Origin: an uncultured Collinsella sp.
GTDB lineage: Bacteria > Actinomycetota > Coriobacteriia > Coriobacteriales > Coriobacteriaceae
Assembly (NCBI GenBank): GCA_902496775.1
Contig: CABVCF010000094.1
Span: 1-6,761 of the forward strand
Direction of reading: 5' to 3'
Length of the DNA stretch: 6,761 nt
Within the stretch, counting starts at the first letter, position 1; each line of letters begins with the position of its first letter. The notes beneath the pieces are model-generated. The model saw only the letters and a program-made list of their open reading frames with translations. It did not search any database and was not told the origin of the DNA. This document shows positions 1-5,091 of the stretch, piece by piece. The position numbers and the translations under genes are program-made.

Positions 1-34
1 GCCTTTTGAATGACAAATTGTCGCTCTGGGCGGC

Positions 35-130
35 GCGCAGCGTCGACCGGTCCGCCGTTCGGTAGAACGGCGGAACCTGAGGGCGCAGCGTCGGGCCGTT
101 ACGCGGTTCGTAGAACCGCGTAACCACCTA
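35..130. repeat. Two tandem 48-bp units, each with a palindrome, downstream of lysS
   Basis: Two units (35-82 and 83-130) begin with the same 11 bases, GCGCAGCGTCG, and keep an exact 48-bp period. Each contains a perfect hairpin. The first has arms 51-60 and 65-74 with loop GGTA. The second has arms 98-109 and 113-124 with loop GTA. Stem bases differ between the units but pairing is kept by matching changes in both arms. The second unit touches the lysS stop codon (128-130). No T-run follows either hairpin on either strand, so a canonical intrinsic terminator is unlikely. A REP-like or BIME-like dispersed repeat is the best description. A related copy follows dtd at 4614-4641. Confidence 0.8.
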
Positions 131-2092
131 GTACATCTTTGCGCCGGCAGGGATGGAGGCATCGAGCTGGATCAGGTTGAGGCGCTCCTCGCCCTCCTCC
201 TCGTGGATGGCGCTGATGAGCATGCCGCAGCTGGGGATACCCATCATCTTGCGCGGAGGCAGGTTGGTGATGGCGAGCAGGGTCTTGCCGACCAGGTCCT
301 CGGGCTCGTAATAATCGTGAATACCGGAGAGAATGGTACGGTCGGTGCCGGTACCGTCATCGAGCGTAAAGTTCAGCAGCTTCTTGGACTTCTTGACGGC
401 CTCGCATGCCTTGACCTTCACGGCGCGGAAATCGCTCTTGGAGAAGGTATCAAAGTCGACGAACTCCTCAAACAGCGGCTCAACGGCAATCTTGGAATAA
501 TCAACCGTGGGCTTGAGCGGCTTGACGAAGGGGCTCGCGGTGTTGCCGGCCTCGGCAGCCTTGGCAGCAGCGGCACCGGACTGGAAACCCTTCTCGGGCT
601 TCATGTGCGGGAACAGCAGCACGTCGCGGATGGAAGCCTGGTTGGTGAGCAGCATGACCACGCGGTCGATACCGATGCCGATGCCGCCCGCGGGAGGCAT
701 ACCGTACTCGAGGGCGCGCACGTAATCCTCGTCGTACTCCATGGCCTCGTCGTCGCCGCCGGCCTTCTCGGCCATCTGGGCAGCGAAGCGCTCGGCCTGA
801 TCGACCGGGTCGTTGAGCTCGGAGAACGCGTTGGCGTACTCGTGGCCGGCGATGACCAGCTCAAAGCGATGGGTCAGGCGCGGGTCATCCTCAAAGCGCT
901 TGGCAAGCGGGCTAACCTCGATGGGGTAATCGCACACGAAGGTGGGGTTGACGATGGTGTCCTCGCCCAGCTCGTCATAGATCTCGGCGATGATCTTGCC
1001 GGCGGTCCACTCGGGCTTGATCTCCAGGCCCTTCTCACGTGCGGCGGCAGCGAGCTCCTCACCCGGCGTGTCGATGGTGACCGGCTTACCAATCACGTCA
1101 GAGACGATATCGGTCATGGAGCGACTGGCCCACTCGCCGGACAGGTCGATGGTCTGGCCCTGGTACTCAATAACCTCGGGGTTGCCGATAGCCTTGTTAG
1201 CGGCCTTAATGACACCCTGGGCGAGCGCCTTCATGCCCTCGAGATCGGAGAAGGCGCGGTAGGCCTCCATCGTGGTGAACTCGGGATTGTGGGTAAGGTC
1301 CATGCCCTCGTTGCGGAAGATGCGGCCGATCTCGAACACGCGCTCAAAGCCACCGACGATGCAGCGCTTGAGGTGCAGCTCGGTAGCAATGCGCAGGTAG
1401 CACTCCTGGTCGAGCGCGTTGAAGTGCGTGATGAACGGCTTAGCCGTAGCGCCGCCCTGGATAGTCTGCAGAATGGGGGTCTCGACCTCCATGTAGCCGT
1501 CGGACTCCATAAAGCGGCGGAAGGTGGAGAGAATCTGCGAGCGCTTGCGGAAGGTCTCGCGAACGTCGTCGTTGGCGATCAGGTCGACATAGCGCTGACG
1601 ATAGCGGGTCTCCTTGTCGGAGAGACCGTGGAACTTCTCGGGCAGCGGGCGAACGGCCTTGGAGAGCAGCGTCGCGCTCTTGGGGGCAACGGAAAGCTGG
1701 CCACGCTTGGTGCGCACGACTACGCCGGCCACGCCCAGGATATCGCCCAGGTCGAGCGCCTTGAGCGTGTTCCAGGCGGCCTCGTCCATGTCGTTGATGC
1801 GGCAGAACAGTTGAATCTCGGCAGTCGCATCGCGCACGACGATGAACATGATCTTGCCCTGACCGCGCTTGGCGACCACACGGCCGGCGATCTTCACGAC
1901 GTCCTCGGTGTCCTCGCCATCGGCAAGCTCGGCGTACTTAGTCTCGATATCGGCGACGTAGTCCTCAAGCTCAGAGTGCTCGGGATAGGGGTTCTGGCCC
2001 GCCTCGAACAGGGCGGCGCGCTTGGCCAGGCGGGTGGCGCGCTCGTCGTTGAGCGTCGATGCCTGATCGGCGGCGTTCTGGTTTTCTGCCAT
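128..2092 (-). CDS. lysS: Lysyl-tRNA synthetase (class II) with C-terminal tRNA-binding domain
   Basis: This enzyme charges tRNA-Lys with lysine in the cytoplasm using ATP. The 654-residue product has an N-terminal OB-fold anticodon-binding domain (about residues 62-145) and a class II catalytic core. Motif 1 is near 190-206, motif 2 (FRNEG...HNPEFTTMEAY) is at 259-278, and motif 3 (GIGIGIDRVVMLL) is at 470-482. The core ends with the family-typical LFPHMKPE (493-500). An Ala-rich linker (about 501-535) then leads to roughly 115 extra residues. These resemble the EMAP-II/Trbp111 tRNA-binding domain usually found at the end of MetRS (SKSDFR, KLLNFTLDDG, NLPPRKMMG). Most bacterial LysRS end near 500 residues, so this is an extended form. 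The ATG start has GAGGAG (2100-2105) 7 nt upstream. The gene lies 79 bp after greA, with a terminator between them. Confidence 0.97.
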   Translation of the reverse strand: MAENQNAADQASTLNDERATRLAKRAALFEAGQNPYPEHSELEDYVADIETKYAELADGEDTEDVVKIAGRVVAKRGQGKIMFIVVRDATAEIQLFCRINDMDEAAWNTLKALDLGDILGVAGVVVRTKRGQLSVAPKSATLLSKAVRPLPEKFHGLSDKETRYRQRYVDLIANDDVRETFRKRSQILSTFRRFMESDGYMEVETPILQTIQGGATAKPFITHFNALDQECYLRIATELHLKRCIVGGFERVFEIGRIFRNEGMDLTHNPEFTTMEAYRAFSDLEGMKALAQGVIKAANKAIGNPEVIEYQGQTIDLSGEWASRSMTDIVSDVIGKPVTIDTPGEELAAAAREKGLEIKPEWTAGKIIAEIYDELGEDTIVNPTFVCDYPIEVSPLAKRFEDDPRLTHRFELVIAGHEYANAFSELNDPVDQAERFAAQMAEKAGGDDEAMEYDEDYVRALEYGMPPAGGIGIGIDRVVMLLTNQASIRDVLLFPHMKPEKGFQSGAAAAKAAEAGNTASPFVKPLKPTVDYSKIAVEPLFEEFVDFDTFSKSDFRAVKVKACEAVKKSKKLLNFTLDDGTGTDRTILSGIHDYYEPEDLVGKTLLAITNLPPRKMMGIPSCGMLISAIHEEEGEERLNLIQLDASIPAGAKMY

Positions 2093-2105
2093 AAGTTAGC
2101 TCCTC

Positions 2106-2143
2106 AAACTAAAACGCTCCCCAGGATTCGGTCCCAGGGAGCG
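2106..2143 (-). terminator. Intrinsic terminator after greA, abutting the lysS RBS
   Basis: On the minus strand, a 12-bp stem (2143-2132 with 2126-2115, two G-U pairs) closes a 5-nt loop (CCGAA). It is followed by TTTTAGTTT (2114-2106). It lies between the greA stop (2172) and the lysS ATG (2092), and its T-run ends directly at the lysS Shine-Dalgarno. A normal promoter plus leader can hardly fit downstream of it. lysS expression therefore probably depends on read-through or on conditional folding of this hairpin. Confidence 0.85.
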
Positions 2144-2171
2144 AAAACATACCTTTACGCGGGACCGTGGT

Positions 2172-2642
2172 CTAGCGTGCGATCTTGGCGATGGTGTAGA
2201 CGCGAGTCTTGCCGGAAGGCGTAACGACCTCGACGGAGTCGCCCTCGCCGTGACCGATGATGGCGTGGCCGACCGGAGACTCGTTGGAGATCTTGTGCTC
2301 GAGCGAGTTGGTCTCGGTGGTACCGACGAGCGTAACTTCCATGACCTCACCGTTGGGATCAATCAGCGAAACGGTGGAGCCGATGGAGACGGTCAGATCA
2401 CCCGTGGTGGCAGCAACCTGGGCGTTAGCGAGAATAGCCTGAATCTCGGCGATACGAGCTGCGTTCTGGGCCTGCTTGTCCTTAGCGGCGTCGTACTCGG
2501 AGTTCTCCGAAAGGTCGCCGAACGCGCGGGCTTCCTTGATGTCCTCGACGATCTCCTTGGCGTAATCGCCCTCACGCCAAGCGAGCTCCTCGACGAGCTT
2601 CTGGCGGCCCTCAGCGGTCAGTACGATCTGGCTTGCGTCCAT
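2172..2642 (-). CDS. greA: Transcription elongation factor GreA
   Basis: GreA enters the secondary channel of RNA polymerase and stimulates cleavage of backtracked transcripts. The 156-residue product matches the usual family length (about 158). It has an N-terminal antiparallel coiled coil (about residues 1-78). The conserved tip motif FGDLSENSEYDAAK carries the acidic residues D43 and E46 that coordinate the catalytic metal. An FKBP-like C-terminal domain follows (about 82-156, including SPVGHAIIGH and the GD-VEV pattern). I chose the ATG at 2640-2642 because GGGGAG (2651-2656) lies 8 nt upstream. The reading frame continues upstream to 2672, but those codons lack an RBS and homology. The gene sits between the tatA terminator and its own terminator, so it is probably transcribed separately from tatA. 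Confidence 0.96.
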   Translation of the reverse strand: MDASQIVLTAEGRQKLVEELAWREGDYAKEIVEDIKEARAFGDLSENSEYDAAKDKQAQNAARIAEIQAILANAQVAATTGDLTVSIGSTVSLIDPNGEVMEVTLVGTTETNSLEHKISNESPVGHAIIGHGEGDSVEVVTPSGKTRVYTIAKIAR

Positions 2643-2650
2643 ACGGATAT

Positions 2651-2656
2651 CTCCCC
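2651..2656 (-). promoter_or_regulatory. Shine-Dalgarno that sets the greA start
   Basis: GGGGAG on the minus strand lies 8 nt before the ATG at 2642. It favours this start over an in-frame upstream codon at 2672. Confidence 0.8.
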
Positions 2657-2677
2657 AACTCTGATCAAACAATCAAC

Positions 2678-2683
2678 TGTCAA
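2678..2683 (-). promoter_or_regulatory. Possible -35 box for greA (TTGACA)
   Basis: A perfect TTGACA lies on the minus strand in the short gap between the tatA terminator and greA, 35 nt upstream of the ATG. No convincing -10 hexamer lies 16-18 nt downstream: the region reads CAGAGTTGG. The assignment rests on the -35 match and on the need for a promoter after the terminator. It is weak. Confidence 0.35.
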
Positions 2684-2690
2684 CAAAACG

Positions 2691-2723
2691 AAAAAGACCG
2701 GCTAGCCTGCGGGCAAGCCGGTC
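2691..2723 (-). terminator. Intrinsic terminator of tatA
   Basis: On the minus strand, an 8-bp perfect outer stem (2723-2716 with 2703-2696) extends, after an A-A type mismatch, by a 3-bp inner stem around a 4-nt loop. TTTTT (2695-2691) follows at once. It lies 25 bp beyond the tatA stop codon and only works in the minus direction. Confidence 0.9.
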
Positions 2724-2748
2724 AGGTGCTCACCCCAAAGGGATGGGA

Positions 2749-3024
2749 CTACTCTGCGTCCGCGTCGCTGTCCTCTGTCTGCTTCTTCTTGGCAGCAGCG
2801 AGCTTGGCCTCGAGCTCAGCGATCTCCTTGTCCTCCTCGGACTGCTCAACCACGACCTCCTCGGCCTGCTTGGTCTCGGCCTTATCGTCGCCTTCCATAC
2901 CCTCGCGGATATTCTTGACGGTAGAGCCGAGGGACTTGCCGAGCTTCGGCAGGTTCTTGGGCCCGAAGATAATCAGGACAACGACGAGAATAATGATGAG
3001 CTCAGGAGCCCTCAGTCCAAACAT
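2749..3024 (-). CDS. tatA: Sec-independent (twin-arginine) translocase subunit TatA
   Basis: TatA oligomerises in the membrane to form the passage for folded twin-arginine proteins, working with TatC, which is not in this window. The 91-residue product has a short N-terminal membrane helix (about residues 6-20) and the family hallmark FG at 20-21. A conserved amphipathic helix follows (GPKNLPKLGKSLGSTVKNIREG, about 21-42). The tail (45-91) is highly charged and acidic, with a likely coiled-coil stretch (EEDKEIAELEAKLAAAKKK) and an Asp/Glu-rich end. I chose the ATG at 3022-3024 because GGAGG (3030-3034) lies 5 nt upstream and the TatA fold starts here. A longer frame runs upstream through the tRNA gene and is not real. 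The single-gene transcript has a good promoter upstream and a terminator downstream. TatB or TatE are possible, but the length and FGPK hinge fit TatA best. Confidence 0.95.
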   Translation of the reverse strand: MFGLRAPELIIILVVVLIIFGPKNLPKLGKSLGSTVKNIREGMEGDDKAETKQAEEVVVEQSEEDKEIAELEAKLAAAKKKQTEDSDADAE

Positions 3025-3060
3025 GTAGACCTCCACAATACAGCGAGACAAGCTCGAATG

Positions 3061-3089
3061 AGTATACCGCGGGTATCGCGGTATCACAA
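3061..3089 (-). promoter_or_regulatory. Promoter of tatA
   Basis: On the minus strand, TTGTGA (3089-3084) and TATACT (3066-3061) are separated by exactly 17 bp. The -10 matches the sigma-A consensus at 5 of 6 positions and the -35 at 4 of 6. It lies between the tRNA-Pro terminator and the tatA RBS, so transcription would start near 3054. Confidence 0.75.
3064..3084. repeat. 21-bp inverted repeat within the tatA promoter spacer
   Basis: Plus strand ATACCGCG (3064-3071) and CGCGGTAT (3077-3084) are exact reverse complements separated by 5 bp. The repeat spans the space between the -35 and -10 boxes and overlaps both edges. A nested palindrome, ATACC-GCG-GGTAT, occupies 3064-3076. The position is typical of a repressor or activator operator, but no regulator can be named. 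Confidence 0.6.
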
Positions 3090-3097
3090 CACTAGCT

Positions 3098-3125
3098 AAA
3101 AAAAGGGACCGCAAGAAGCGGTCCC
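3098..3125 (-). terminator. Intrinsic terminator of tRNA-Pro (and probably of veg-ispE)
   Basis: On the minus strand, an 8-bp perfect GC-rich stem (3125-3118 with 3112-3105) with a 5-nt loop is followed by seven T (3104-3098). It begins 11 bp past the tRNA CCA end. Because no clear terminator follows ispE, it may also end the veg-ispE transcript. Confidence 0.93.
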
Positions 3126-3136
3126 TCCTCATGCTC

Positions 3137-3213
3137 TGGTCGGGTTGACTGGATTTGAACCAGCGACCCCTGCGTCCCGAACGCAGTGCTCTACCAAACT
3201 GAGCCACAACCCG
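3137..3213 (-). tRNA. tRNA-Pro (anticodon CGG)
   Basis: The 77-nt cloverleaf folds fully. It has a 7-bp acceptor stem (CGGGTTG with CAACCCG) and a 4-bp D stem with loop AGTTTGGTA. The 5-bp anticodon stem (CTGCG with CGCAG) carries the loop TTCGGGA. The variable region is GGGTC, and the T arm has loop TTCAAAT. Anticodon CGG reads codon CCG (proline), and G37 next to it is typical of tRNA-Pro. The terminal CCA is encoded: the discriminator A is at 3140 and CCA at 3139-3137. The gene lies 49 bp after ispE and is followed by a strong terminator. A TATAGT box at 3227-3222 could serve as its own -10, but no matching -35 is seen. Confidence 0.97.
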
Positions 3214-3262
3214 TTAGCTCGACTATAGTAACAAAGATTTTCGCCGCGTGCTAGAGAAATTT

Positions 3263-4159
3263 TTATTTCTTTGGCGCGTCGATTTGAACCGTGTTGGGAA
3301 TAAGCTCAGTCGCGCAGGCCCACCAGCCACTTTGCTGGGCAGCATCGGCAAGCCTTTCGGCCGTGGCAGCGGTGTCGCAAATGGCAAACGAGCAGGCACC
3401 CGATCCGCACACATCTACAGCAACAGTTCCGTCCTGTTTACGCAGCCAGTCGAGGACCGTTTGAATCTGCGACTCCATCTGTGCGGAAATGACACCTAGG
3501 TTGTTATGGATGAGTGCATATGCCGTCTCGGCATCACCAGCACGCAAGGCAGAAGCTATCGCGCCGGGCTTGTCCGCAGGCACCGGAGCCTCGTCAAAAC
3601 GTCGATAGGCTTCAATTGTCGAAACGCTCACCTCGCGCGGCTTGACCAGCACGACGGGCGTCGCGGGCAGCGTGGGATACTCAGTTGCCAGCACGTCTCC
3701 CCCACCTACGTAGAACGCAGGACTCGCGTGCAAAAAGAACGGGACGTCGGCACCAATGCCCCGCGCAATATCGTCGAGCGCTGGGTCGGTGCGATCAATG
3801 CCCCAGAGCTCCGCCAAGGCGACAATGACCGCGGCCGCATCCGTCGAGGGGCCGCCCAAGCCGGCGCACAATGGAATGCGCTTCTCAATCGTCACGCAGA
3901 TGTTTGCCTCGCGACCATAATGCTCGGCCATAGCAACCGCAGCCCGATACGCCGTATTCTTTTGCATGGGAAAATCTGATGCCGAAACCGTCTGGACGGT
4001 CAGCGCCTGCGCCGGCGTGACCGTCACGGTATCGGAAAGACCGACGGCTGCCATCAGGGAATCGACCCTGTGGTAACCGCGGTCATCGCGCTCGGTATGA
4101 ACCCCCAGGTAGAGGTTAATCTTTGCCGGCGCGGAAAGAGTCAGGGACCGATCGGTCAC
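3263..4159 (-). CDS. ispE: 4-diphosphocytidyl-2-C-methyl-D-erythritol kinase (IspE)
   Basis: IspE is the GHMP-family kinase of the non-mevalonate (MEP) isoprenoid pathway. It phosphorylates CDP-methylerythritol with ATP. The 298-residue length fits the family. The N-terminal PAKINLYLGV (11-20) carries the expected catalytic K13, and GADVPFF contains the expected D138. The glycine-rich ATP loop reads CAGLGGPSTDAA (98-109), where a Gly common in other IspE is replaced by P104. The third GHMP motif is CGSGACSFAI (251-260). The start is GTG at 4159-4157, preceded by GAGGAG (4168-4173) inside the veg end at a spacing of 8 nt. Only 2 bp separate the veg stop from this start, which suggests translational coupling. 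The veg-ispE neighbourhood is also known from Bacillus. Confidence 0.96.
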   Translation of the reverse strand: MTDRSLTLSAPAKINLYLGVHTERDDRGYHRVDSLMAAVGLSDTVTVTPAQALTVQTVSASDFPMQKNTAYRAAVAMAEHYGREANICVTIEKRIPLCAGLGGPSTDAAAVIVALAELWGIDRTDPALDDIARGIGADVPFFLHASPAFYVGGGDVLATEYPTLPATPVVLVKPREVSVSTIEAYRRFDEAPVPADKPGAIASALRAGDAETAYALIHNNLGVISAQMESQIQTVLDWLRKQDGTVAVDVCGSGACSFAICDTAATAERLADAAQQSGWWACATELIPNTVQIDAPKK

Positions 4160-4161
4160 CG

Positions 4162-4458
4162 TTAATGCTCCTCGAGCTGATTGCCGAGCGGGGTAAAGAT
4201 ATGCTCGCCGCTCTCGGGGTCGAACAGCTCGACCTGGCCGGTGAGGACATCGATGTACTGGTAGGACTGACGCGACTTGCGGCCGCGACGCTCGTCAACC
4301 TCAACAATGAAGACGGCCGGGTGGACGCTCTTGATGGTGCCCATGCGCTCGACGACGCGGGTACGGCCCATGTTGGCCTTAACCTTGACGCGATCGCCCA
4401 CCATATCGGTCAGCTTCTCGTGGATGTCGTCGACGTGATTGACTTCCATCTCTTCCAT
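4162..4458 (-). CDS. veg: Veg family protein
   Basis: This is a small protein of the Veg family (formerly DUF1021). In Bacillus subtilis, Veg has been linked to biofilm matrix gene expression, while its molecular mechanism is poorly defined. The 98-residue product aligns by eye with B. subtilis Veg across the core. Shared elements are DIHEKL, GDRVKVKANMGRTRVVERMGTI, HPAVFIVEVD and SYQYIDVLTGQVEL. It is predicted to be a soluble beta-rich (SH3/Sm-like barrel) protein with no membrane segment or signal peptide. I chose the ATG at 4456-4458 because GGAGG (4467-4471) lies 8 nt upstream. A TTG at 4482 would add 8 residues but has no RBS. The last codons (Glu-Glu-His-stop) contain the GAGGAG that serves ispE. 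Gene order veg then ispE supports the call. Confidence 0.9.
   Translation of the reverse strand: MEEMEVNHVDDIHEKLTDMVGDRVKVKANMGRTRVVERMGTIKSVHPAVFIVEVDERRGRKSRQSYQYIDVLTGQVELFDPESGEHIFTPLGNQLEEH
4168..4173 (-). promoter_or_regulatory. Shine-Dalgarno for ispE inside the veg coding end
   Basis: GAGGAG encodes the last two Glu codons of Veg and lies 8 nt before the ispE GTG. It supports the GTG start and coupling of the two genes. Confidence 0.8.
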
Positions 4459-4466
4459 GAACAGGG

Positions 4467-4471
4467 CCTCC
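4467..4471 (-). promoter_or_regulatory. Shine-Dalgarno that sets the veg start
   Basis: GGAGG on the minus strand lies 8 nt before the ATG at 4458, in preference to the in-frame TTG at 4482. Confidence 0.8.
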
Positions 4472-4485
4472 AGAAGGTGCAATTC

Positions 4486-4505
4486 AAAAAGGGGATAATA
4501 CCCCT
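4486..4505 (-). other. Terminator-like hairpin in the veg leader
   Basis: On the minus strand, AGGGG (4505-4501... paired arm) and CCCCT (4494-4490) form a 5-bp stem with a 6-nt AT loop, followed at once by a T-run (4490-4486). It lies between the predicted veg transcription start (about 4519) and its ATG. It could be a weak attenuator or a 5' stabilising hairpin. The stem is short, so termination would be inefficient. Confidence 0.4.
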
Positions 4506-4525
4506 AAGATAGACAAAACTCTAAT

Positions 4526-4555
4526 ACTATAGCACCCTGTTGTGGCCATACGCAA
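4526..4555 (-). promoter_or_regulatory. Promoter of veg-ispE (extended -10)
   Basis: On the minus strand, TGC precedes TATAGT (4531-4526). This gives an extended -10 (TGnTATAGT, 5 of 6 in the hexamer). A weak -35, TTGCGT (4555-4550), lies 18 bp upstream. The predicted start near 4519 would give a leader of about 60 nt. It is the only good promoter between the dtd repeat and veg. Confidence 0.65.
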
Positions 4556-4591
4556 GTAGCTAAATAAGCCCCGTCCCAAATACGTACCAGA

Positions 4592-4654
4592 CGACAACCT
4601 CGCATGACCAGTTGTTACGCGGTTTGGTAAAACCGCGTAACCTAAAGGTTGTCG
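4592..4654. repeat. Palindromic repeat directly after dtd, with outer inverted repeat
   Basis: A perfect 12-bp palindrome (4614-4625 with 4630-4641, loop GGTA) starts at the base next to the dtd stop codon (4642-4644). It is nearly identical to the second unit after lysS (98-124). The innermost pair changes from C-G to T-A, so pairing is retained. An outer 9-bp inverted repeat, CGACAACCT (4592-4600) with AGGTTGTCG (4646-4654), encloses it and includes the last dtd codons. No T-run follows on either strand. The remaining bases between here and the veg promoter show no gene. Confidence 0.8.
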
Positions 4655-5088
4655 GTGTCCAGGACGATGGTGAATGGGCCGTCGTTGACCAAGTCGACTT
4701 TCATATCGGCGCCAAAGATTCCGTGCGCCACGTGTTCGACATCTTGGCGAACGAGCGTCAGGAAGTACTCGTAGAGCTCGTTGGCGACATCGGGGGCGCC
4801 GGCATCCGTAAACGATGGGCGGCGACCGTGGCGGCAGTCGGCGAACAGCGTGAACTGCGACACCACGAGCACCTCGCCGTCGACATCGGCAAGCGCCAAG
4901 TTGGTCTTGCCGTTCTCGTCCTCGTTGATACGCAGCCCGCGGAGCTTGCCCCACAGCTTGTCGGCCTCGGCACGCGTATCGCCATGGCCCACACCCAGCA
5001 GCACCAGGTAGCCGCGTCCAATGCGGCCCACGCACTCGCCGTCGACCGTCACGCCGGCGTTGAGCACGCGCTGCACCACCGCACGCAC
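4642..5088 (-). CDS. dtd: D-aminoacyl-tRNA deacylase (D-Tyr-tRNA deacylase)
   Basis: Dtd hydrolyses D-amino acids, and also glycine mischarged on tRNA-Ala, from tRNAs. It acts as a chiral proofreading enzyme in the cytoplasm. The 148-residue product has the usual family length. It opens with MRAVVQRV, then shows GRGYLVLLGVGHGDT (24-38), the conserved SQFTLFAD (77-84) with HGRRPSF after it, and NDGPFT (135-140). The Gly-cisPro pair of that last motif (G137-P138) is the chiral selection element in known structures. The start is GTG at 5088-5086, with GAGGAG (5095-5100) 6 nt upstream inside the end of rdgB. Only 3 bp separate the genes, so the two are probably translationally coupled. A palindromic repeat abuts the stop codon. 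Confidence 0.96.
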   Translation of the reverse strand: MRAVVQRVLNAGVTVDGECVGRIGRGYLVLLGVGHGDTRAEADKLWGKLRGLRINEDENGKTNLALADVDGEVLVVSQFTLFADCRHGRRPSFTDAGAPDVANELYEYFLTLVRQDVEHVAHGIFGADMKVDLVNDGPFTIVLDTDNL

Positions 5089-5091
5089 GGT

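Noticed and set aside
12..22. Short palindrome GACAA-A-TTGTC near the window start
   Set aside because: Five-base arms are expected by chance, and no neighbouring promoter or gene is visible in the window.
98..124. Palindromes after lysS and dtd as intrinsic terminators
   Set aside because: The stems are perfect, but no T-run follows on either strand at either site. They are better described as repeat elements, although rho-linked roles remain possible.
35..130. CRISPR-like array
   Set aside because: There are only two units, the palindromes differ in sequence, there are no uniform spacers, and no cas genes are nearby.
2093..2171. T-box riboswitch before lysS (minus strand contains TGGGACC, which fits TGGNACC)
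   Set aside because: The gap is only 79 bp, too short for Stem I and a specifier loop. The variable base G would call for a C discriminator, not expected for tRNA-Lys.
203..2224. Very long plus-strand reading frame (673 codons) antisense to lysS
   Set aside because: It mirrors the lysS coding frame in GC-rich DNA, is rich in Gly/Leu/Val/Asp with no recognisable family, and has no RBS. lysS on the other strand is certain.
3025..3207. N-terminal extension of tatA to 152 codons
   Set aside because: The extension runs through the tRNA-Pro gene, its terminator and the tatA promoter. TatA proteins start right at the membrane helix, and a good RBS precedes the ATG at 3024.
4484..5035. 183-codon minus-strand frame overlapping dtd
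   Set aside because: It is an out-of-frame reading of dtd with an Arg/Pro/Gly-rich composition and no family similarity.
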